Shown piece after piece: positions 1 through 6,207 of a stretch of 8,233 bases of DNA; position 1 is the first letter of the stretch; each line of letters starts with the position of its first letter. The notes under the pieces are model-generated. The model did no database searches and was not told where the DNA came from. It was given only the letters and a program-made list of their open reading frames with translations. A program made the translations under genes and the position numbers. This DNA is from Methanoregula sp. (GTDB lineage: Archaea > Halobacteriota > Methanomicrobia > Methanomicrobiales > Methanospirillaceae), in NCBI GenBank assembly GCA_003154335.1, contig PMDE01000127.1, positions 22,661 through 30,893 on the forward strand. The letters are read 5' to 3'.

Positions 1-168
1 CCCGGACAATTTGAACCCAATGATGTGGCAAAGAAAGTGTTGCGGTTTCTCAAACAAAAATTGTCGGAAGAAGAGATCAAAGCTCTTAAAAGTATCCTGA
101 ATACCGATCACGTTGCTGCATTCGTACCTCCCGGGGGATCCGATATCGCGGGAGACCATGAAGGCTGA
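1..168 (+). CDS. C-terminal end of an unrecognised protein (5' end outside window)
   Basis: An open frame enters from the left edge and gives 55 residues before the TGA at 166-168. The visible part is rich in Lys, Glu and Leu (for example VLRFLKQKLSEEEIKALKSIL) and looks like one or two amphipathic helices. It is followed by a short tail with a PPGG turn. I do not recognise the family from this tail. Its stop codon lies 11 bp inside the pelA gene, so the two are probably cotranscribed and translationally coupled. It could be a by-chance open frame, but the helical composition and the overlap with the pelA start favour a real gene. Confidence 0.6.
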   Translation, partial: PGQFEPNDVAKKVLRFLKQKLSEEEIKALKSILNTDHVAAFVPPGGSDIAGDHEG

Positions 169-1186
169 ATATGAATTAAAAGACAGGGAAGGCGAAATCC
201 GACTGTTCCCGGAAAGTATCGATGATCTGTGGCATCTCCAGCATCTCATCGGTCCCGGAGATCTTGTTTTTGCTACAACATTCCGGAGTGTGGAAAGTGC
301 TTTTGATAAAATCAGGCCGGAGAAGGTTGAGAAGAGACCGGTCAGGCTGGGTATCAGGGTCGAACGCCTTGAATTTTCCGAGCACGGAATCCGTCTTCGC
401 CTCTCCGGTATTATCGAGCATGGTGTTGATACTGGTGCATATCACACAATCAATGTTGAGACCGGTTTTGAAATTTCTGTGATTAAACAGTGGAGGCCAA
501 TCGATCTTGAACGGATAGAAAGAGCCGTAAAAGCATCGGTATTTGGCGTAATTCATATCCTGACAATGGAAGAAGGAGAAGCAGAACTCTTCCGGTTACG
601 GCAATATGGTCCGGAAAGTGTTTTCACGATCACCTCAGGAAGCGGGAAGGGTTCAGATACAGATACACGCACGGGTTTTTTTGAGCAGGTTCTTTCGATT
701 ATTTCTGATATCTCAGGTCCCCTCATCCTCGCCGGCCCCGGGTTTATAAAAGATGATTTTATAAAATTTGCCAAAAACCGATCAGACCAGATCGCAAAAC
801 GAGCAGTTGTTGTCGAAACACGCAGGATCGGTCGCGGGGCTGTGCAGGAAGTAATCGGTAAGGGAGCCCTAGACTCCTTGTTAAACGACATCCAGCTCCG
901 CCGTGAAGTCAGAATGATGGATGAAGTGCTCCTCAGGATATCACAGGACGGTGCAGTCGCTTATGGCGAAAAGGAAGTGCAGGAGACGGTGGAATTGGGC
1001 GCTGTTGAGCAGGTGCTTATCGCCGATACACTCTTAAGAGACGAGAATATCACAAAACTTATCGAAAAAGCTGAAGCCATGCGGGCAGTCATTGTCATTC
1101 TCTCATCCGGTTTTGAGCCTGGGGAACGGCTGGTTGCATTAGGTGGTATTGCTGCATTGCTGCGTTATCGCCAGGAAAAAAGATGA
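158..1186 (+). CDS. pelA: Archaeal Pelota (Dom34-like) mRNA surveillance / ribosome rescue factor
   Basis: Encodes 342 residues, the usual size for archaeal Pelota. The family is related to release factor eRF1/aRF1; with an aEF1A-type GTPase and ABCE1 it splits ribosomes stalled on damaged or stopless mRNA in the cytoplasm. The N-terminal Sm-like domain (about 1-118) starts with the typical EGEIRLFPESIDDLWHL stretch. The central domain (about 124-235) carries GPGFIKDDF (193-201) and no GGQ motif, as expected for Pelota rather than a release factor. The C-terminal domain (about 237-342) has the family segments YGEKEVQETVELGAVEQVL and LGGIAALLRY. The ATG at 158 is chosen over an in-frame TTG at 113 because the family sequence begins there and GGAG lies just upstream (151-154). 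The gene overlaps the preceding one by 11 bp, and its stop is part of an ATGA that starts a possible small ORF. Confidence 0.95.
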   Translation: MKAEYELKDREGEIRLFPESIDDLWHLQHLIGPGDLVFATTFRSVESAFDKIRPEKVEKRPVRLGIRVERLEFSEHGIRLRLSGIIEHGVDTGAYHTINVETGFEISVIKQWRPIDLERIERAVKASVFGVIHILTMEEGEAELFRLRQYGPESVFTITSGSGKGSDTDTRTGFFEQVLSIISDISGPLILAGPGFIKDDFIKFAKNRSDQIAKRAVVVETRRIGRGAVQEVIGKGALDSLLNDIQLRREVRMMDEVLLRISQDGAVAYGEKEVQETVELGAVEQVLIADTLLRDENITKLIEKAEAMRAVIVILSSGFEPGERLVALGGIAALLRYRQEKR

Positions 1187-1350
1187 CTACGCTGGATTTC
1201 AGGTACATACAAGATTGCTTCCGGACAAAACTGGAGGCACGAAAATTTATTAAAGAGAATTTCACTAAAAAACTCCTGGATTTCCAGGAAGTACTGCCCG
1301 GGGTTTTTGTTCCTCCCGGTATACCCGTGCTTCAATTTATCTTCGGTTAA
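1183..1350 (+). CDS. Possible small ORF coupled to pelA, or remnant of a decayed gene
   Basis: An ATG at 1183 overlaps the pelA stop (ATGA) and opens 55 codons ending in TAA at 1348-1350. The product starts MTTLDFRYIQDCFRTKLEAR and has a Lys/Phe-rich middle and a short PGVFVPPG segment. I do not recognise it. The ATGA junction is the usual form of translational coupling in archaeal operons, which is the main argument that it is read. Against it, the stretch is AT-richer than pelA and no family is apparent. It may be the 5' remnant of a longer gene that decayed, since 1351-1455 has no continuing open frame. Confidence 0.3.
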   Translation: MTTLDFRYIQDCFRTKLEARKFIKENFTKKLLDFQEVLPGVFVPPGIPVLQFIFG

Positions 1351-1455
1351 GAACTCATTTTCAGGTTTGATTATGGTCTGCAGTGGACCAATAAAATAAA
1401 CTGGTCTTAACGGGAATTTCGGCATTACCTCCAGTGACAGACTTTGAAAAAATTC

Positions 1456-1476
1456 TTTTTTTTTCATTATTTTTTT
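1456..1476 (+). terminator. Oligo-T terminator of the pelA unit
   Basis: Two T runs on the plus strand, nine at 1456-1464 and seven at 1470-1476, lie downstream of pelA and the possible small ORF and just before the promoter of the next gene. Archaeal RNA polymerase commonly stops at such T-rich tracts without a hairpin. Position and composition support this; no strong stem is visible in front of it. The rest of 1351-1500 shows no convincing gene. Confidence 0.6.
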
Positions 1477-1506
1477 ATCATACTATTGTCAGAAACGAGA
1501 GTAATC

Positions 1507-1513
1507 TATAAAA
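1507..1513 (+). promoter_or_regulatory. TATA box of the sensor gene
   Basis: TATAAAA at 1507-1513 is centred about 43 bases before the GTG at 1553. With the usual archaeal spacing of roughly 25-27 bases, transcription would start near 1536, leaving a leader of about 17 bases that contains the GAGGAGAG ribosome binding site (1541-1548). This placement also excludes the upstream in-frame TTG codons at 1517 and 1520 as starts. Confidence 0.65.
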
Positions 1514-1540
1514 TGATTGTTGATCTATACCAAGCAATCA

Positions 1541-1548
1541 GAGGAGAG
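1541..1548 (+). promoter_or_regulatory. Ribosome binding site deciding the GTG start at 1553
   Basis: GAGGAGAG lies four bases before the GTG at 1553 and is complementary to the 3' end of 16S rRNA. It selects this GTG over the two TTG codons at 1517 and 1520. The resulting protein begins right at the receiver-domain strand (YHILYVDDE), as expected. Confidence 0.7.
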
Positions 1549-1552
1549 CCCA

Positions 1553-2815
1553 GTGTATCACATTCTCTATGTCGATGACGAACCCGAGCTGCTCGAGATT
1601 GGTAAACTATTCCTCGAACGAAGCGGGCTTTTTTCAGTCGATTTGATCACCTCCGCTCCAGAAGCACTAGGGGTTATCGCAGAAAAAAGGTACGATGCCA
1701 TCATCTCTGACTACCAGATGCCGGGCATGGATGGAATCGGGTTTTTAAAAACGGTCAGGGCATCCGGCAATACAATCCCGTTCATCATCTTCACCGGCCG
1801 AGGCAGGGAAGATGTCGTGATCCAGGCATTAAATGAAGGAGCCGACTTCTACCTCCAGAAGGGGGGTGAACCGGTATCACAGTTCGCCGAGCTTACGAAC
1901 ATGGTCGAGAAGGCCATACTGCAGAGAGCTGCCGAGGCAGCACTCCGATCCTCAGAAGAAAATTTCCGTACACTGGTAGAAAATGCCCCCGACGCAATCT
2001 ATATCCAGACAGACAACAGGTTTGTTTATCTGAATACAGCAGCTGTTCACCTTTTCGGGGCTTCATCTGCCGAACAACTTCTTGGTACTACAACATTGGA
2101 CCGCATATACCCTTCATTCCATGAATTGATCAATAAGCGTGTCAGGGTACTCACCATTGAACTTAAACCCGTCGAACTCATCGACGAGATATATGTGAAA
2201 ATGGATGGATCTCCCCTTGATGTCGAAGTGACCGCGGCACCATTCCGGTATAGAGGCGAGAATGGGGCATTAACCTTTTTCCGCGATATTACCAAGCGAA
2301 AGCAGGCTGAATCGGAGTTGCGGGCAGCCTATGACCAAATATCTGCAACCGAGAGTGAGTTGCGACGACAATACCGGGAACTGGCGAAAAATGAACAGAA
2401 ATTACGACAGAGTGAAGCACGGTACCGGAATGTAGTCGAGGACCAGACCGAGCTCATTTCACGCTTACTTCCCGATGGAACACACGTTTTTGTCAATGAA
2501 GCCTACTGCAGATATTTCGGGAAATCGCGGGAAGAGATTATCGGGAATATCTTTATCCCGGATATACCCGTTGAGGACCGTGAAAAGGTGAAACTTCATC
2601 TTGCCTCGCTGACCCCGTCACATCCCGTAGAGAGTATTGAACATCGGATAATTATGCCGGATGGGGAAGTCCGCTGGCAACGATGGAATGACCGGGCGAT
2701 CTTTGATGAAAAAGGAAATGTCTCCGAATTCCATTCAGTTGGAAAAGATATCACTGATCTGATAAAGGCTGCAGAATTGCTAAAAGAGAGCGAGGAACAG
2801 ATAGGTTCCACATAA
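1553..2815 (+). CDS. Response regulator receiver-PAS-PAS sensor protein, truncated by a likely frameshift
   Basis: Gives 420 residues from the GTG. A CheY-like receiver domain (about 2-125) has the acidic pair D8/D9, phospho-acceptor D53 in SDYQMPGMDG, T81 and K103. The first PAS/S-box domain spans about 132-250 and ends in the typical DITKRKQAE. A coiled-coil linker (about 250-290) leads to a second PAS domain with PAC motif (about 290-405, ending GKDITDLIKAAELL). Such multi-domain proteins in methanogens receive a phosphate from, or form part of, a cytoplasmic phosphorelay. No histidine kinase domain is present here. The protein stops just after the opening SEEQ of what would be a third PAS domain. 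The same frame shifted by one base continues with a PAS-like sequence to 2943, so the original gene was probably longer and may have ended in a kinase. The truncated product could still act as a receiver-PAS protein. Confidence 0.85.
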   Translation: MYHILYVDDEPELLEIGKLFLERSGLFSVDLITSAPEALGVIAEKRYDAIISDYQMPGMDGIGFLKTVRASGNTIPFIIFTGRGREDVVIQALNEGADFYLQKGGEPVSQFAELTNMVEKAILQRAAEAALRSSEENFRTLVENAPDAIYIQTDNRFVYLNTAAVHLFGASSAEQLLGTTTLDRIYPSFHELINKRVRVLTIELKPVELIDEIYVKMDGSPLDVEVTAAPFRYRGENGALTFFRDITKRKQAESELRAAYDQISATESELRRQYRELAKNEQKLRQSEARYRNVVEDQTELISRLLPDGTHVFVNEAYCRYFGKSREEIIGNIFIPDIPVEDREKVKLHLASLTPSHPVESIEHRIIMPDGEVRWQRWNDRAIFDEKGNVSEFHSVGKDITDLIKAAELLKESEEQIGST

Positions 2816-2943
2816 AAAATGCCAGTGTTGCTCTCGTGGAATGTGCTAATTCAGGAAAGTTTAGGAATGAGTCGCCCGGATTACAGGGATTCTCATCGGT
2901 TTTACACACTGGGTCAGGAATCAGTTTCCAAAGAGAGGATTGA
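2801..2943 (+). pseudogene. Out-of-frame remnant of a third PAS domain of the preceding sensor gene
   Basis: After CAG at 2798-2800 (the Q of SEEQ) the main frame runs into TAA at 2813. The neighbouring frame, read from 2800, gives DRFHIKNASVALVECANSGKF and continues to a TGA at 2941-2943. Restoring one missing base, such as a T after position 2800, yields SEEQYRFHIKNASVALVE, the classic start of a PAS/S-box domain joined in frame to the upstream protein. The remnant then loses clear PAS character and ends after about 47 codons, and nothing resembling a histidine kinase follows. This suggests decay beyond one frameshift, with the rest of the gene deleted. No convincing gene lies at 2944-3031. 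Confidence 0.6.
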
Positions 2944-2991
2944 ACTCAGTTGGTTCATATCCGGGTCATTCCCATTAAAAATTACTGTTTC

Positions 2992-2998
2992 AAAAAAA
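2992..2998 (-). terminator. Oligo-T terminator of the IPT/TIG lipoprotein gene
   Basis: On the minus strand a run of seven T residues (A run on plus at 2992-2998) follows the lipoprotein stop by about 33 bases. It fits a simple archaeal terminator; no strong hairpin precedes it. Confidence 0.4.
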
Positions 2999-3031
2999 TG
3001 AGATAATAGTATCCTGATTTGGTTTAGTCTA

Positions 3032-4132
3032 TCATCTTATTTCAAATGCATTTTGGAGGTTACGGGTTGTGCCGTCGGGCATTGTCAGATAAAGATTATA
3101 TGTTCCCGGTTGCCGATTCACACCTGAAGGAATAGTGAACCAGACGGTTACCTGTGTTGCACTATCCCAGCGCACCTCCCTCGCTGTGATGGTAACCGAC
3201 GAACCTGTGCTCTTGGTTAATGTCGAATTTACCGCGGTAAAACCAGACTGGAAATTTGAACCCGTGATGGTCAGCGAGACTGAGGTGTCATAGGTGAATT
3301 GTGGAGTAACCATCGTGATACCCTGTGAATCTCCGGAAGAAGACGTGGTAGTGGACGTGTCGACGGGAGAATTGATGGAGAAGATATATCCATACCGTAC
3401 GAACTGGCCGTCCGGATTGGTAATGACAACATCCCACGCACCTGCTGTGCTGTTTGCTGGAGGAGTGAACGTGCATGTGATAAGGGTAGCAGATACAACA
3501 TTTACATTCGTAGCTGTGATATTCGGGTTGCCGTCCCTCATGAGTATGACCGTAGCTCCGGAATTGAAATTTGTCCCGGTGAGCGAGGTTATAGCAATAT
3601 CTGTCCCGGCAAGTCCTGCATCGGGAATAATTTTCTTGAACGTGGGTTTGCCAGTTGGCGACGCCGTCACAGTTGTTGTCGTTGTCGTGTTTGTTGTTGA
3701 GCTTGTTTGTGTAGTTGAAACAGGAGCCGTTGTTGAAGAAACCGTCAAGGTCTGGATCGGGACGGAGGCAGGTGGAATATTTGTGATTTTTTCAGTGTAT
3801 ACTTTTTCAAATACTGCCCGTGTTTCCTTGTCGGTTATCGCATTCTTCCTATATCCCCAGCTACCGTCCGCATTGGGATAAATAATCGCCCGTTCGTACG
3901 AATCCGTCGCAGAGTCATAACCGATTACCAGTGAAGCCGTCGCAGCAGTTACTTTTGGATTTTTGACAATATCTCCTGCTGCATAGTGCGGGGCACCCAG
4001 GGGAAAAGTCGTTACAGACGTTAAATTTGAAGTCGTATTAGAAGAACCTGAATTACCCAAACAACCTGCACTCATAATACTGGCAATAAGGATAAACACC
4101 AGCCCGGACACCAGAAGCGCTCTCGTATTCAT
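3032..4132 (-). CDS. Surface lipoprotein with two IPT/TIG domains
   Basis: A 366-residue exported protein. Residues 1-20 form a signal peptide with a hydrophobic core (ALLVSGLVFILIASIM), followed by the lipobox SAGC with Cys24 as the likely lipid anchor. The mature protein should sit outside the cytoplasmic membrane. A domain at about 50-120 (YAAGDIVKNP to EKITNI) is unassigned. It is followed by a Ser/Thr-rich linker (about 128-160) that is probably extended and may be glycosylated. Two Ig-like IPT/TIG domains follow (about 164-253 and 272-366), each with the GTNF/GSNF, T(V)xF and PDG motifs of the family and separated by a second Ser/Thr linker. IPT/TIG domains commonly mediate binding or serve as spacers in cell-surface proteins; the ligand is unknown. 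The start ATG has no ribosome binding site, but a TATA-like element lies about 26 bases upstream. Confidence 0.85.
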   Translation of the reverse strand: MNTRALLVSGLVFILIASIMSAGCLGNSGSSNTTSNLTSVTTFPLGAPHYAAGDIVKNPKVTAATASLVIGYDSATDSYERAIIYPNADGSWGYRKNAITDKETRAVFEKVYTEKITNIPPASVPIQTLTVSSTTAPVSTTQTSSTTNTTTTTTVTASPTGKPTFKKIIPDAGLAGTDIAITSLTGTNFNSGATVILMRDGNPNITATNVNVVSATLITCTFTPPANSTAGAWDVVITNPDGQFVRYGYIFSINSPVDTSTTTSSSGDSQGITMVTPQFTYDTSVSLTITGSNFQSGFTAVNSTLTKSTGSSVTITAREVRWDSATQVTVWFTIPSGVNRQPGTYNLYLTMPDGTTRNLQNAFEIR

Positions 4133-4152
4133 ACTAGTAGTTGGGCCGGGTG

Positions 4153-4163
4153 TATATTTTAAA
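4153..4163 (-). promoter_or_regulatory. TATA box of the IPT/TIG lipoprotein gene
   Basis: On the minus strand the sequence TTTAAAATATA is centred about 26 bases from the A of the ATG at 4132, so transcription would begin at or within a few bases of the start codon. No Shine-Dalgarno sequence is present between them, which agrees with a leaderless mRNA. Confidence 0.55.
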
Positions 4164-4196
4164 AAATCGTTTTTTCCGGCTCTGAAGAAACAGGAA

Positions 4197-4291
4197 ATAC
4201 CGGTGTTAACTCCGGAGCCGGGTATAATAATCGACTATATACCCCGGTGATTTGAGAGGTACAGTTCACATATTATACCGGGATCAACTCC
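4197..4291. repeat. Intergenic 17-bp direct repeats flanking an imperfect inverted repeat
   Basis: Two copies of ATACCGGnnnTAACTCC-like sequence lie at 4197-4213 and 4275-4291, matching at 14 of 17 positions and spaced 78 bp apart. Between them CCGGGTATA (4218-4226) and TATACCCCGG (4238-4247) form an imperfect hairpin or dyad with an 11-base loop. The block sits between the FKBP stop and the lipoprotein promoter, both on the minus strand. It could hold operator sites for the lipoprotein gene or a processing signal; the function is unknown. Confidence 0.45.
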
Positions 4292-4305
4292 AAAAAAGAA
4301 AAAAA
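4292..4305 (-). terminator. Oligo-T terminator of the FKBP gene
   Basis: On the minus strand two T runs broken by one C follow the FKBP stop codon by about 10 bases (A-rich on plus at 4292-4305). This is the expected form and place of an archaeal terminator. Confidence 0.55.
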
Positions 4306-4314
4306 TACGGGGTA

Positions 4315-4992
4315 TTATGTTTCCTTCTTTTCCGGCCGTTTGTAGGTTTCCACAAAAGTAATTTCAGAAATTCCGCTGATTAACCCGAAACCTTCGTGAA
4401 TAATCCTGCCGCGCCAGAGAAGCCAGCGGCGGTCATAATTGATACCGGGAGGAAGTGTAACAACTGCTTTGTTGTTATCCATGATGATCTCCATGTCCCT
4501 GCCAGCATACAACCGTACCAGTCCCTTCAGCTGCTCGAGGGGATCTTCAACCATCTCCTCAATCGCATACTTATAGGTCAGCGTCTGGCCCGCAAGAGGT
4601 GGATTGAAATCAACAACGACCTTTGTGCCAATAACATCCACCACGGTCCCTTCACCCTGTTCATCGATTTTCACCGTCATGCCACGCACAGGTTTTTCCT
4701 TGAACTGATTCTTGGGAAACGACTGGATTTTCTTGGGATCGCGTTCACCGAAGGCCTTTTCAGGAGTAACGATGACGGTTCCTTTGGAACCTGTATCCTT
4801 TCCCACGATTTCCTCATCAAGGCCGAGAATAACATGTTTCTGGCCTACACAGATCGTGACAGGCCCGTATATGGCATTCGGACTGTGAATTCCGGCAGTT
4901 TTTGCTTCAACTTCATCTGTAGTGTCAAAAATGTTGTCGCCCACACTGCCCGAATAGCTCAGTTTTATAAAATCTCCTTCTTTTATTGCCAT
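4315..4992 (-). CDS. FKBP-type peptidyl-prolyl cis-trans isomerase, long archaeal (SlyD-related) form
   Basis: A 225-residue cytoplasmic protein without signal peptide. The FKBP fold is visible from Ile8-Tyr13 (FIKLSYSG) and FDTT (22-25), through HVILGLDEEIVG (53-64), to VDFNPPLAGQTL (127-138). An inserted IF (chaperone) domain lies at about 83-127, beginning FGERDPKKIQSFP, as in SlyD and archaeal FKBPs. The C-terminal extension (about 150-225) is the extra domain of the 26-kDa archaeal class. The protein should catalyse proline isomerisation and bind unfolded chains. The ATG at 4992 is supported by TCAGGTGA a few bases upstream. The gene is divergent from the CYTH gene with 44 bp between start codons and ends at an oligo-T tract. 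SlyD-like metal-binding His clusters are absent at the C terminus. Confidence 0.93.
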   Translation of the reverse strand: MAIKEGDFIKLSYSGSVGDNIFDTTDEVEAKTAGIHSPNAIYGPVTICVGQKHVILGLDEEIVGKDTGSKGTVIVTPEKAFGERDPKKIQSFPKNQFKEKPVRGMTVKIDEQGEGTVVDVIGTKVVVDFNPPLAGQTLTYKYAIEEMVEDPLEQLKGLVRLYAGRDMEIIMDNNKAVVTLPPGINYDRRWLLWRGRIIHEGFGLISGISEITFVETYKRPEKKET

Positions 4993-4995
4993 GGT

Positions 4996-5003
4996 TCACC
5001 TGA
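4996..5003 (-). promoter_or_regulatory. Ribosome binding site of the FKBP gene
   Basis: TCAGGTGA on the minus strand lies three bases before the ATG and matches the archaeal anti-Shine-Dalgarno complement. It fixes the FKBP start and shows that this transcript has a leader, unlike the proposed leaderless neighbours. Confidence 0.6.
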
Positions 5004-5013
5004 CTATATTAAA
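5004..5013 (+). promoter_or_regulatory. TATA box of the CYTH (CyaB-like) gene
   Basis: CTATATTAAA is centred about 28 bases before the GTG at 5037, which puts the transcript start at or next to that codon. The 44-bp gap holds this box and the FKBP ribosome binding site on the opposite strand, so the two divergent genes share very little control DNA. Confidence 0.5.
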
Positions 5014-5036
5014 TTGCAACGAAAACAGATAAACGT

Positions 5037-5591
5037 GTGGCAGAACTCATGCTTGAAATTGAACTGAAAGTCCGGATTCCATCGCTCGATCCGGTGCGTA
5101 CGAGGTTAACGGAGTCCCATGCGCAGTTTTGCGGCAGTGTACATGAACATGATGTATATTACAATGCACCCCATCGCGATTTTGGTGTTACCGACGAGGC
5201 AATCCGGGTCAGGTATTCTAACGGCCAGGCAGTCGTCACCTACAAAGGAGCGAAAATTAAATCAGCGGGATTAAAAGCGCGGGAAGAACTCAATACCGGT
5301 CTTGGATCCGGTGAAATCTTTGAAAAAATACTGGAGAGGCTCGGTTTTATAAAAACCGCAGAAGTAGACAAGGTGCGGGAAAATTACCGGATCGATAATG
5401 CAATGATCTCGCTGGATTCTGTTAACGACCTGGGAACGTTCGCGGAGATCGAGATAATGGCAGAAAAGGATGACGCGGAAGTCCCGGCACGAATCGAAAA
5501 AATTTCAAAAGAAATCGGGATACAGGGCGAGCCGATCCTCGCTTCGTATCTTGAACTTTTGCTCGCTAAACGGTCAGCAGCTCAATCCTGA
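5037..5591 (+). CDS. cyaB: CYTH-domain protein, class IV adenylate cyclase (CyaB) type
   Basis: A 184-residue cytoplasmic protein of the CYTH fold, in which a beta tunnel binds triphosphates with divalent metal. The signature ExExK is at E7-I8-E9-L10-K11. Further charged tunnel residues are visible: R57 and R59 (IRVRY), K70 (TYKG), R82-E84 (REEL), K112 and R114 (DKVREN), D127, and E137/E139 (FAEIEI). The length and the segment order match the CyaB family, whose bacterial members make cAMP from ATP. CYTH proteins also include inorganic triphosphatases and thiamine-triphosphatases, and for archaeal members the substrate is uncertain. The start is taken as GTG at 5037 because of the TATA spacing; ATG at 5049 (residue 5) is an alternative that keeps the signature. 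The 3' end overlaps the convergent phosphoesterase gene by 26 bp. Confidence 0.88.
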   Translation: MAELMLEIELKVRIPSLDPVRTRLTESHAQFCGSVHEHDVYYNAPHRDFGVTDEAIRVRYSNGQAVVTYKGAKIKSAGLKAREELNTGLGSGEIFEKILERLGFIKTAEVDKVRENYRIDNAMISLDSVNDLGTFAEIEIMAEKDDAEVPARIEKISKEIGIQGEPILASYLELLLAKRSAAQS

Positions 5592-6207
5592 TATCGTGGG
5601 CCTCATTCCCGAAATGGAGCATCGCACAATGCCCGTCCATCGCGGGTCCGGGATTAACAATTTTTACGCCGTCAATATCCATTACCCCCCGTTGTTCGTG
5701 GATATGTGCACAACAGACAAGGTCAAAAGACTTTATATGACGCCGGATACTCTGGCTTCCAATATGTTCTCCATTAATTTTATCAAGAGTCTCATACGGG
5801 GGGGCATGAGTTAAAAGTACATTGTGAACAGTTTTTTCCATCTTTTTCATGGCATGCTGCAATACATCATCTATCTGCTTATCTGTCATTTCAAACGGAG
5901 TACTGAATGGCGTTGGGTTTGATCCGCCAATTCCTACAATCGTTATTTTCCCCAGATTGATCTGGGAGCCATGGAGACAAACTGTATCTGAGTGTTCGAG
6001 CGTTTCGATGATCTCACGCGGGTCACAGTTGCCGGGAACTGCAAAACACGGTACATCGATGCGTGATAGCACGTCATCAACCGCGTCAACCGGACCCATA
6101 TTGGTGATATCGCCTGCAATAAATACCGCTTCCGGACTCAAATCCAGAAATGAATCAATTTTACCGAATTGACCATGGAGATCTGCTATCAATAGCACAT
6201 CTTTCAT
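5566..6207 (-). CDS. Calcineurin-like metallophosphoesterase (YfcE/MJ0936-like)
   Basis: A 213-residue cytoplasmic protein with the ordered metal-binding motifs of the family: DLHG (D9, H11), GDIT (D33), GNCD (N60, with Cys61 in place of the usual His of GNH), LLTHAPP (H134) and AHIHE (H168, H170). Family members bind two divalent metals and hydrolyse phosphodiesters or phosphomonoesters; the natural substrate here is unknown. The Cys in the third motif is also seen in YfcE/MJ0936-type members as far as I recall, so activity need not be lost. The ATG overlaps the TGA of the upstream radical SAM gene (ATGA) and has no clear ribosome binding site, which points to translational coupling. The 3' end overlaps the convergent CYTH gene. 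Confidence 0.92.
   Translation of the reverse strand: MKDVLLIADLHGQFGKIDSFLDLSPEAVFIAGDITNMGPVDAVDDVLSRIDVPCFAVPGNCDPREIIETLEHSDTVCLHGSQINLGKITIVGIGGSNPTPFSTPFEMTDKQIDDVLQHAMKKMEKTVHNVLLTHAPPYETLDKINGEHIGSQSIRRHIKSFDLVCCAHIHEQRGVMDIDGVKIVNPGPAMDGHCAMLHFGNEAHDIRIELLTV

Noticed and set aside
1165..1467. Minus-strand 100-codon ORF between pelA and the sensor gene
   Set aside because: It begins in a poly-A stretch that is the oligo-T terminator on the other strand, has no ribosome binding site, overlaps the pelA end, and encodes no recognisable domain.
2819..3001. Plus-strand 60-codon ORF after the sensor stop
   Set aside because: It overlaps the PAS remnant in another frame, has no ribosome binding site and shows no domain; the shifted frame explains the sequence better.
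3660..3720. GTT-rich simple repeat that could suggest a repeat array
   Set aside because: It is the codon-level repeat of the Thr-rich linker on the minus strand, not a CRISPR or satellite array.
3294..3881. Plus-strand 195-codon ORF rich in Val
   Set aside because: It is the antisense of the Ser/Thr-rich and Ig-like parts of the lipoprotein; Thr codons read backwards give Val/Cys-rich frames.
4396..5067. Plus-strand 223-codon ORF
   Set aside because: It is antisense to the well-recognised FKBP gene and has no family features.
5037..6207. A cAMP synthesis/breakdown module formed by the CYTH and phosphoesterase genes
   Set aside because: They are convergent rather than in one operon, and the phosphoesterase resembles YfcE/MJ0936 rather than a cAMP phosphodiesterase, so only the overlap is reported as a finding.
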